From Candidatus Aenigmatarchaeota archaeon (GTDB lineage Archaea > Aenigmatarchaeota > Aenigmatarchaeia > QMZP01): DNA of 18,806 nucleotides. Position numbers and translations under genes: made by a program. Location of the stretch: assembly GCA_016198605.1 (NCBI GenBank), contig JACQIG010000024.1, positions 1-18,806 on the forward strand, written 5' to 3'. The stretch's first letter is position 1. The number at the start of each line of letters is the position of its first letter. Shown here piece by piece: positions 1 to 5,679 of the stretch. The notes below the pieces were generated by a model, which was given only the letters and a program-made list of their open reading frames with translations, was not told the DNA's origin and searched no databases.

Positions 1-773
1 ATCTGCCTTATCCTCTCCCTTGAGAGATCCATGCTCTCCCCTATCTCCTCCAGCGTCCATTGCCTCTTGCCGCCAATGCCGAATCTCCTTTTTATCACAG
101 CCCTCTCCTTTGGATTCAGGCCTTGAAGAAGGCTTCCTGTGATTCCAGGCACCTCATCCCGCAGGGCAGCCTCCTCCGGGCTGGCGAACATCCCGTCTGG
201 CTTGTCGTAGCCGACATGTTTGGCATCACCGCTCTTGTCATGCTTATCATAAGGGTGGCCAAGAGAAAGCGTGTCGGCTGTCCTGAAGATGGCTTCCAGC
301 TCTTTTATTTTTCCAGGGGTTTTGCATGTTTTTTCGGCTATCTGTTCGGTTGAAAGCTCAATTCCATATAGTTCGGCTTCTTTCCTGGCATCCCATACCT
401 TTTTCCTTAAGTTGTGGTAGTTGATTGGGACTCTCATGCCGCCGTAGGTATCGGCCATGTACCTGAGTATAGACTCCCTAATCCACCATACCGCATACGA
501 GCTGAACTTCACGCCTCTCTTGTAATCAAACCTCCCCGCAGCTTTCTGGAGGCCGATGTTGCCCTCCTGGATAAGGTCCATCACCCTGCTATCGCTATCG
601 TCCACATACTGTCTTGCAATGTAGGCAGAGAGCCTTAGGTTCGCCGTCCACATTTCCTCGACTGCATCCCTGTCGCCGCGCTTTATCCTTTTGCCTAGCG
701 CTATTTCCTCTTCCCTGGTCAGCAGGGGGTAGCGGGATATGTCATCCAGATATTTCCTCAATGTGTTTCCCAT
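1..773 (-). CDS. Sigma-70 family RNA polymerase sigma factor A (3' end beyond window)
   Basis: Primary-type sigma factor, which in bacteria recruits RNA polymerase to -35/-10 promoters and melts the DNA. 257 complete codons are visible and the frame stays open to the window edge. Region 1.2 is at residues 8-50 (YPLLTREEEIALGKRIKRGD). Region 2 is at 62-116: core-binding DLIQEGNIGL 66-75, then YKRGVKFSSYAVWWIRE 84-100, which keeps Tyr93, Trp96 and Trp97 of the melting motif. Region 3 is about 117-170. Region 4 starts near 216 (LNPKERAVIKRRFGIGG), with a helix-turn-helix ending LSRERIRQ 250-257. The ATG at 773 is chosen because GAGGTGA lies 4 bases upstream, overlapping the stop of sigma B, so the two genes are probably co-translated. 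The 3' half is AT-richer than the window norm. Family assignment is firm; a role in this archaeal cell is unknown. Confidence 0.93.
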   Translation of the reverse strand, partial: MGNTLRKYLDDISRYPLLTREEEIALGKRIKRGDRDAVEEMWTANLRLSAYIARQYVDDSDSRVMDLIQEGNIGLQKAAGRFDYKRGVKFSSYAVWWIRESILRYMADTYGGMRVPINYHNLRKKVWDARKEAELYGIELSTEQIAEKTCKTPGKIKELEAIFRTADTLSLGHPYDKHDKSGDAKHVGYDKPDGMFASPEEAALRDEVPGITGSLLQGLNPKERAVIKRRFGIGGKRQWTLEEIGESMDLSRERIRQ

Positions 774-777
774 GGTG

Positions 778-784
778 TCACCTC
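778..784 (-). promoter_or_regulatory. Shine-Dalgarno of sigma A
   Basis: GAGGTGA on the minus strand, 4 bases before the ATG at 773, matches the usual archaeal 16S 3' end. It overlaps the last codons and stop of sigma B, which suggests translational coupling and fixes the sigma A start. Confidence 0.8.
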
Positions 785-1488
785 ATGCCGGCCCTTTGGC
801 TGCGCTGCTTATTGTTGTTTTGCGTAATCTCCTCCAAACTGAACATCTCCCTGAGCTTTCCTCTAGCCTTGGTTTCCCTCTTCCTGGTGGTCTCATCAGA
901 AACGCCAATTTCCCTTCCAATCTCCTTAAACGTCATCTCTTCATGCACATCAAGCCCGTACCTTTTTCTGAGGATCTCCTGATCCGTCTCAGGCAGCCGG
1001 CCCATGAAATACCTGAGCAGGCTTATGCTATCCCCCGTAATGGTTTCATATTCAGGATTCACGGCTTTCTCATCTTCCATCAAAGCCCACATCGGGTTCT
1101 TGCCATACTGTTTCATATCAAGAGACAACGGCTTATCCGCCCTTGTGCGCATGTGGCTCTTGGCAGAATTAATCACGGCATTTGTGACGCAAACGGTGAC
1201 ATAAGTGTTTAATCTGGCTCCCCTTTCTCTCCCGGGGTCATATTTTTCTATGGCGCGCAGCAAAGCAAACGTCCCTGCTTCAACCATGCTCTCCACCATG
1301 GCGTAATCCGCGCTGTAGGTATTCGCAAAACTTGTCACGATACCGTAGACAGTCCTCAGGTTAGACGAAGCCAGCTTATCAAGAGCATCCCTGTCGCCCC
1401 TGGCAAACCTGCTGTGCAATTCCTCCTGCTCTTCACCGGATAATACTGGGTATTTATCCGCATAATTATAGTATTGTTCAACACCCAT
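778..1488 (-). CDS. Divergent sigma-70 family protein B
   Basis: A sigma-70-like protein of 236 aa from the ATG at 1488; a TTG at 1497 would add three residues. Region 1.2 is recognisable (YPVLSGEEQEELHSRFARGD 13-32, then ALDKLASSNLRT). Region 2 is at about 61-110, with LLRAIEKYDPGRERGARLNT at 76-95. At the position of the sigma melting motif it reads TYVTVCVTNAVINS (95-108), so both tryptophans are replaced, by Val99 and Cys100. Region 3 is short. Region 4 is at 159-216 (LPETDQEILRKRYGLD, then MTFKEIGREIGVSDETTRKRE), with the first Arg of the -35 helix changed to Asp198. The ATG is preferred because a TATA-like box sits 23 bases upstream, giving a near-leaderless mRNA. It lies 4 bases before sigma A. 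It may have lost autonomous promoter recognition and act as a regulator, or recognise different DNA (inference). Confidence 0.88.
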   Translation of the reverse strand: MGVEQYYNYADKYPVLSGEEQEELHSRFARGDRDALDKLASSNLRTVYGIVTSFANTYSADYAMVESMVEAGTFALLRAIEKYDPGRERGARLNTYVTVCVTNAVINSAKSHMRTRADKPLSLDMKQYGKNPMWALMEDEKAVNPEYETITGDSISLLRYFMGRLPETDQEILRKRYGLDVHEEMTFKEIGREIGVSDETTRKRETKARGKLREMFSLEEITQNNNKQRSQRAGMR

Positions 1489-1511
1489 AAGTAACAAATT
1501 ATATATAAAAC

Positions 1512-1519
1512 TATTTAAG
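1512..1519 (-). promoter_or_regulatory. TATA-like box of the sigma B-A unit
   Basis: CTTAAATA on the minus strand ends 23 bases before the sigma B ATG. This is the spacing expected of an archaeal TATA box with transcription starting at or next to the start codon. It lies in the 32-base gap after sigma C, so B-A may have its own promoter in addition to readthrough. Confidence 0.5.
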
Positions 1520-1520
1520 C

Positions 1521-2366
1521 TTATCCGGGGCTTCCGTGCCCGCGCGGGCTGGCAAATCTGGCGCCTGCATAGCGCCTCAGCTTCCTCTTGGCCTTGGCCT
1601 CTATCTGCCTCGCATATTCCCTGGTGAAGCCCATGGAATACCCTATGGCCGCCAGGCTCTCCTTTTCCTCCGCCATGAGACTCCTCCCAATAACCTCCTT
1701 TTCCCTGGGCTTTAGCCTGCCAACAATCAGGGACACATGCTTCTTCGTATCCCCCCTAAGCAGGGCCTCCTCAGGGTTCTCCGCCTTCGGGTCAGGTATG
1801 ACGCTTATGAGTCTCAGCCTCTCATCCCCGTGGTCCTCTGCAAACCCGTCCAGGCCAACAATATCTATCCTGTCCGGCTTCCTGATGAGCCTTCCCGCCC
1901 TCCTGGCCGTATAACTGTTCCCAAGCCTGAGGGCTATCTGTTCATCCGTGGGCTCCCTCCCTGTCACGGCAAGATAATCTTCAATGATGCTTTTGGCCCT
2001 TTTCTTGGCCTCATAAATGCTATTGGAAATCCTTATAACTCGCTGGCTGCGGCATCCCAGGATAGCCTTCATTATGCGGTCTTTGGAGTAGGTGTCTAGC
2101 GTGCATCCTTTGGTGTGGTCGTATTTGTCCACCGCATCAAAAAGCGCCAAGGTTCCTTCTGATAACATCTCCTGCAGCTGGTGGTCATTGTTGTTAAAAA
2201 GGCTTGCATAATAGGCCACCTGCCCAAGGCCTGACTTGACAAGCCGGTCCCTGGCCTCAATGTCCCCCGTATCCTTCCTCCTGCCAAGCTCCAGCTGCTC
2301 TTCCTTTGTAAGGGCCGGATATCCGCTTATCTCTGCAATGTATCTCCTTGTGTACAAAATTTTCAT
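1521..2366 (-). CDS. Divergent sigma-70 family protein C
   Basis: A sigma-70-like protein of 281 aa, first of the three in transcription order. Region 1.2 is YPALTKEEQLELGRRKDTGD (16-35). Region 2 is at about 60-115 (LSEGTLALFDAVDKYD, then TLDTYSKDRIMKAIL 89-103). The two melting tryptophans are replaced by Asp96 and Arg97. RVIRISNSIYEAKKRAK 109-125 and TGREPTDEQIALRLGNS 135-151 match regions 2.4-3. Region 4 starts near LKPREKEVIG 218-227. The -35 recognition helix FTREYARQIEAKAKRKLR (247-264) keeps the Arg-Glu-x-x-Arg-Gln series of bacterial primary sigmas. About 17 basic, Gly/Pro-rich residues follow. It starts 41 bases after gatC, behind its own TATA-like box. It looks able to bind a -35-like sequence but not to melt DNA in the usual way (inference). 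Confidence 0.9.
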   Translation of the reverse strand: MKILYTRRYIAEISGYPALTKEEQLELGRRKDTGDIEARDRLVKSGLGQVAYYASLFNNNDHQLQEMLSEGTLALFDAVDKYDHTKGCTLDTYSKDRIMKAILGCRSQRVIRISNSIYEAKKRAKSIIEDYLAVTGREPTDEQIALRLGNSYTARRAGRLIRKPDRIDIVGLDGFAEDHGDERLRLISVIPDPKAENPEEALLRGDTKKHVSLIVGRLKPREKEVIGRSLMAEEKESLAAIGYSMGFTREYARQIEAKAKRKLRRYAGARFASPRGHGSPG

Positions 2367-2392
2367 ATGAGTAGCATATATGTTTCTATGCC

Positions 2393-2400
2393 CTTTTAAG
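2393..2400 (-). promoter_or_regulatory. TATA-like box of sigma C
   Basis: CTTAAAAG on the minus strand lies 26 bases before the ATG at 2366, just after the gatC stop. The motif and spacing match boxes before ribosomal and tRNA-synthetase genes in this window, which suggests ordinary TBP/TFB-driven transcription of the sigma array. Confidence 0.5.
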
Positions 2401-2407
2401 CGTTTCC

Positions 2408-2692
2408 CTAAACCACCCGCGGCCCCTTGAAGTAGCCTTCCTCTTTGTTCTTCGTGTTGGAGAGCGCCTCTTCCCTGGAAAGCGACTTTTCAGCCTTGTC
2501 CTCCCGCAGGACGTTTTTCACCTCAATGGGCTGGAAGGTGGGCTTTACATTCTTTGTATCAACACGCTCAAGTTCCTTGAACGCCCCAAGAATGTCCCCA
2601 AGGTCCCTGGAGAATTTCTCCGTCTCCCTGTCCGTCAGCCTCAGCCTTGCAACTTCCGCAACCCTCTTTACCGTTTCCCTGTCAATGGACAT
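2408..2692 (-). CDS. gatC: Asp/Glu-tRNA(Asn/Gln) amidotransferase subunit C (GatC)
   Basis: A 94-aa protein with the GatC pattern: VKRVAEVARLRLTDRETEKF near the N-terminus, DLGDILGAFKELERVDTKNV in the middle, and a C-terminal part where LREDKAEKSLSREEALSN resembles the family's LRxD...LxxEEAL element. GatC is the small subunit that wraps the GatA amidase and GatB to convert misacylated Asp-tRNA(Asn) or Glu-tRNA(Gln) in the cytoplasm. GatA and GatB are not in the window. The ATG is 4 bases after the stop of the Mre11-like gene, so the two are probably co-transcribed although functionally unrelated. Confidence 0.85.
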   Translation of the reverse strand: MSIDRETVKRVAEVARLRLTDRETEKFSRDLGDILGAFKELERVDTKNVKPTFQPIEVKNVLREDKAEKSLSREEALSNTKNKEEGYFKGPRVV

Positions 2693-2696
2693 ATGC

Positions 2697-3860
2697 TCAT
2701 TTCACTTCCTTCAACAAACTCAGAGCCTTCTCATGCTCCCCTTCCAGCAGCAGTTCAAAGACATTCTCAAACACCTGCGCGTCCAGGCCCACCCCCTTCA
2801 GGTTCTGCTCCAGCAGGCGCTTCCCCAACTCGTTCACGGAAAGCATGTGCTCCTCAAGCCCCTTGGCCTCTATCTTCCCGTCCTCAAAATCCTTCTTGAA
2901 GGATATTATGGCCCTCTCGTGGTACTTGTCCCTGACGTGCTCCAGGGGGGAACTGGACTCCTTCCCCTTCAGCTTTATCCTGATTATGGGCTTCTTGTTA
3001 TGCTGCCTCTCCGTTATGTTCCTTACCTCCTTCTCCACGTTTTCCATGCTGATGTTGTCGTTGAACTCAAGGTAGTACACCTTCCTCTGCGATTCAAACT
3101 CCACCGGCGCGACAGTCCTTTCCTTAGTGTCCGCCACCCAGAAGCACTTTGGCTTTGCCGACTCCTCCTTCAGTTGCGTCGCCACGGAGGAGCCCGTGAC
3201 CACCAGAGGCTTCCCGTCATATTCCCCCAGGCGCGGCTCGTGTATGTGGCCTGAGACGTAGAGGTCAAATCCCTTTGGCAGCCTCTCCACCGGCAGCAGG
3301 TGCGTCGCAAACATGAAAGGCGCAAGGTTCTGGTGTATCAGGAATATGTTGAAGCAGCCCTCCTCAGGCTTCGGCCCCCATTCCTTGAGCACGGATTCGG
3401 TGTACATCTCAGGCACTCCAGACAGCCCCTGCACGCACACCTTCTCCCCGTCCTTCTCAAGCACGACGCCGTTGCAGTGCAGGTGTATCACGAATCCCGC
3501 CTTCTCCAGCAATTGCACAGGGTTCAGCAATCCCCTGGACCTCCTGTCATGCGTCCCGTGTATCCCCACGACAGGTATGCCGAAAGTATGCATTCTGGTC
3601 AGCTTGCCCACATCTTTCCCTATGCCTGCCCCCAGCCTCACCTTGGGCTCGTAATCAAAAGTGCTGAGCAATAGCTGCATGGCCAGCGCTATCACCTCCG
3701 AGGGCGGTGTCCTGGAGTCAAAGAAGTCCCCCACGATGAGGATCAGGTCAGAATCCTTGCTCTTCTCTATCGCCTCCGCCAGCGCGTCAAACGGGTCCGC
3801 CTCCAGCTCGCCGCCCCAGCCGTAGCCAAGGTGCATGTCCGGGAGGATCGTGATTTTCAT
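2697..3860 (-). CDS. mre11: Mre11-like DNA repair metallophosphoesterase
   Basis: A calcineurin-like phosphoesterase of 387 aa from the ATG at 3860. The motifs in order are LPDMHLGYG (Asp8, His10), VGDFFDSR (Asp45), GIHGTHDRRSRG (100-110), FLIHQN (His176) and SGHIHEP (His205, His207). This is the Mre11/SbcD nuclease set, normally binding two Mn ions and paired with Rad50 in double-strand-break processing. In the third motif the usual GNHD is GTHD, so the expected Asn metal ligand is Thr103. Residues 255-387 form the smaller cap and a charged helical C-terminus. The ATG at 3860 is preferred over 3866 because GGAG lies 6 bases before it and directly abuts the other. No rad50 is adjacent. A different member of the phosphoesterase family is the alternative. 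Confidence 0.8.
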   Translation of the reverse strand: MKITILPDMHLGYGWGGELEADPFDALAEAIEKSKDSDLILIVGDFFDSRTPPSEVIALAMQLLLSTFDYEPKVRLGAGIGKDVGKLTRMHTFGIPVVGIHGTHDRRSRGLLNPVQLLEKAGFVIHLHCNGVVLEKDGEKVCVQGLSGVPEMYTESVLKEWGPKPEEGCFNIFLIHQNLAPFMFATHLLPVERLPKGFDLYVSGHIHEPRLGEYDGKPLVVTGSSVATQLKEESAKPKCFWVADTKERTVAPVEFESQRKVYYLEFNDNISMENVEKEVRNITERQHNKKPIIRIKLKGKESSSPLEHVRDKYHERAIISFKKDFEDGKIEAKGLEEHMLSVNELGKRLLEQNLKGVGLDAQVFENVFELLLEGEHEKALSLLKEVK

Positions 3861-3866
3861 GTACAT

Positions 3867-3870
3867 CTCC
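3867..3870 (-). promoter_or_regulatory. Shine-Dalgarno deciding the Mre11-like start
   Basis: GGAG on the minus strand has a 6-base spacer to the ATG at 3860 and zero spacing to the ATG at 3866. This favours the second, in-frame start. Confidence 0.5.
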
Positions 3871-3938
3871 TATTGGCCCAGCACGACTATATGCTCTCTA
3901 TGTATGCCGTGAAACTACATGATTATTCTTCTTGGAAT

Positions 3939-4157
3939 TTATATAATACCTTCTTCACCTCTGCAGGGATGATATTTCCCGTCCCTCTTCTCAACGTAAC
4001 TGAAGGACATGGCATAGAATGCCCCAAGAACCAGCGGATACGCGGCTGTTATGATTGCGGGATGGATGGCATCAAACCTGTCCGCCTTCCAAGCCTTTTT
4101 TATCAGCTTGGCAGCGCGCCTGTTGGCATAGCCAAGCCGTGATGCATACCCTTCCAT
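3939..4157 (-). CDS. Small hypothetical membrane protein (72 aa)
   Basis: Not recognised. The N-terminal 30 residues are basic (NRRAAKLIKKAWKADRF). One probable membrane helix follows at about 33-54 (IITAAYPLVLGAFYAMSF), then a short charged tail. Codon use, with AGG for Arg and mixed third positions, resembles the neighbouring genes. It fills most of the 324-base gap between the MFS gene and the Mre11-like gene, in the same orientation as both. No clear Shine-Dalgarno or TATA box was seen before the ATG, so the start is uncertain. It could be a chance ORF. Confidence 0.5.
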   Translation of the reverse strand: MEGYASRLGYANRRAAKLIKKAWKADRFDAIHPAIITAAYPLVLGAFYAMSFSYVEKRDGKYHPCRGEEGII

Positions 4158-4190
4158 GCAATGTTATGGAATAAAGGATTGATAAGCTGA

Positions 4191-5345
4191 TCACGTCACC
4201 AAAAACAGCAGCGCCGCTATTCCAGCGGCCACGAATGCCGCCTCAAACCTCATGGTTGGCACGAACAGCAGGGCCAACAGCAGCAGGACCCTGCCCGTGT
4301 TGAGCCACAGCTCGCGGAAGACCACCCTGCCCATTATGTTCTCCGAGGCGAAATCGGCGAAGATTGAGAACAGCGGTATGTTTATCAGAACCAGCAGCAG
4401 CCCTCCCGTGAATGAGAGGAGCACTATCTCCAGCAGTGTCCCCCCGAAAGGCCTCAGCAGCCACAGGCAGGCATAGGCCACCCCGCCTATCCTTATCATC
4501 TTCCTCCTGTCAAACCGCGCGGCGAACCTGCCCACGGCTACCGTCAATATGGCTATGCCTATGCCGGAAGCGGTTGATGCGAGGCCAACCACCACGAACT
4601 CGTCAAACAGGAAGAATATGTAGAGCGGCCACATGACAGCCTCTGCAGCATTGGTCATGCCCTGCAGGAACAAGGCGAATGCCAGCCTCCTGTTGCTCTT
4701 GAGGCCTATTATGTCCATCTTGAGCCTGAACCCGCCCTTGTAGTCCCCCGTCCTGAGGAGGGGTATTATTGAGGAGAGTATGAGGATTATCACGATGGTG
4801 AACAGTATGTTGAAGCCAAGGAACGTCAGGACAATGCCGCCCAGGGCGGGAGCCACAACGGAGCCCACCCTTGCCGCGGCGAAAAGCGCGCCTATCTCCT
4901 CCGTCTGGTGTATCTTGTCCATGTTCTTGACGAACTCGCCGTTGAGGCTGGTCCAGTATAGCGAGTCGGCCACCCCTCCTATGAAGGCTATTGCAAGGAT
5001 GAACACCTGCTCGTATCCGGCAAAATACCCCAGCGTCTCCGGGATGGTAAGCAGCAGCGCAAGGAACACGACCTGCACGGGCAGCCTGAGGAGTATGGTG
5101 TGCTTGACGCCTATTATTGACGCAATGGAAGCAGCTATGGGCGAGAACAGGCCAATGGCAAGCCATGTGACCGCTATGAACAGCAGCGCAAGGTTCAGGT
5201 CAAGCGCTATGTTGAAGACGTAGATGGGAATGAACACGCTCACGAGAGAGAGCGCGAACGTGTCTATGGTCAGGTTGAAGTAGACCTCCTTCAGCTCCCT
5301 CTTTATGTTGAAAAGCCTGTGTATCGCCTGCTGGAGGTATGCCAT
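4191..5345 (-). CDS. Major facilitator superfamily (MFS) transporter
   Basis: A 384-aa polytopic membrane protein. Hydrophobic segments run from about residue 30 to the C-terminus in two halves, separated near residues 198-220 by a basic cytoplasmic loop (TGDYKGGFRLKMDIIGLKSN). The basic loop FDRRKMIRIGG lies between later helices, as in the MFS fold. The length suits 11-12 helices. The first 25 residues are amphipathic and charged (HRLFNIKRELKEVY). No substrate can be read from the sequence; an efflux or sugar-type permease is possible. Its own TATA-like box lies 22 bases before the ATG, so it probably starts its own transcript after L35Ae. Confidence 0.8.
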   Translation of the reverse strand: MAYLQQAIHRLFNIKRELKEVYFNLTIDTFALSLVSVFIPIYVFNIALDLNLALLFIAVTWLAIGLFSPIAASIASIIGVKHTILLRLPVQVVFLALLLTIPETLGYFAGYEQVFILAIAFIGGVADSLYWTSLNGEFVKNMDKIHQTEEIGALFAAARVGSVVAPALGGIVLTFLGFNILFTIVIILILSSIIPLLRTGDYKGGFRLKMDIIGLKSNRRLAFALFLQGMTNAAEAVMWPLYIFFLFDEFVVVGLASTASGIGIAILTVAVGRFAARFDRRKMIRIGGVAYACLWLLRPFGGTLLEIVLLSFTGGLLLVLINIPLFSIFADFASENIMGRVVFRELWLNTGRVLLLLALLFVPTMRFEAAFVAAGIAALLFLVT

Positions 5346-5367
5346 GTAGTATTATTTGCGTGGCTGG

Positions 5368-5376
5368 TAAAAATAG
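5368..5376 (-). promoter_or_regulatory. TATA-like box of the MFS gene
   Basis: CTATTTTTA on the minus strand ends 22 bases before the ATG at 5345, which fits an archaeal promoter making a leaderless or nearly leaderless mRNA. Confidence 0.5.
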
Positions 5377-5381
5377 CATTC

Positions 5382-5642
5382 CTATTCCATTATTTCAGCT
5401 TTCTGGCTTATTGAATACCCTGGAAGCCCTTTTGAAAACCTCGCCCTGAGGACGCCGCTGTTACCATGGGGGGCCATTATCTTGCCGTATATCGGCCTGC
5501 CTGCGGAGGTCTTCCACAGCACGCGCCTGCCTATGAACTTGGACACCAGGCCCTTTGAATCGCACCCGTGCACTTCAAGCAGTATGTGGCTCTGCCTCTG
5601 CGTGTGCCTCCCGCGCCTGTAGCTCACTATTGTCGCTTTCAT
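5382..5642 (-). CDS. rpl35ae: Ribosomal protein L35Ae (eL33)
   Basis: An 86-aa basic protein with the L35Ae pattern: an N-terminal strand (KATIVSYRRGRHTQRQSHIL), then GRRVLWKTSAGRPIYGKIMA and HGNSGVLRARFSKGLPG near the end. These match the family's conserved K(T/S)..G..I.GKI and HGN.G.VRA.F..NLP elements. It is a large-subunit protein found in archaea and eukaryotes but not bacteria, and is the strongest single marker of archaeal origin here. The ATG at 5642 is preferred over an in-frame extension to 5696 because AGGTG lies 4 bases upstream and the family starts at this point. It is 37 bases after ileS and may share its transcript or use the box at 5666-5673. Confidence 0.92.
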   Translation of the reverse strand: MKATIVSYRRGRHTQRQSHILLEVHGCDSKGLVSKFIGRRVLWKTSAGRPIYGKIMAPHGNSGVLRARFSKGLPGYSISQKAEIME

Positions 5643-5665
5643 ATCACACCTATTGCCCGCATATC

Positions 5666-5673
5666 CTTTTAAG
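5666..5673 (-). promoter_or_regulatory. TATA-like box before L35Ae
   Basis: CTTAAAAG on the minus strand ends 23 bases before the L35Ae ATG. If used, the transcript would begin at about the ATG and omit the Shine-Dalgarno at 5647-5651, so the gene may alternatively be read through from ileS. Confidence 0.4.
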
Positions 5674-5679
5674 CATTTT

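Noticed and set aside
43..773. Sigma A as a TFB or other archaeal factor misread as sigma
   Set aside because: DLIQEGNIGL, the KFSSYAVWWIR stretch and a C-terminal LSRERIRQ helix are specific to sigma-70 and absent from TFB.
1..2366. The sigma genes as evidence that the contig is bacterial
   Set aside because: L35Ae and archaeal-type IleRS, together with the pilus ATPase and pilin-like genes, lie on the same contig with similar strand and promoter style; a chimera remains possible but is not suggested by any visible junction.
2445..3254. A 269-codon plus-strand open frame opposite gatC and the Mre11-like gene
   Set aside because: It spans two real minus-strand genes and has Leu/Ser/His-rich antisense composition.
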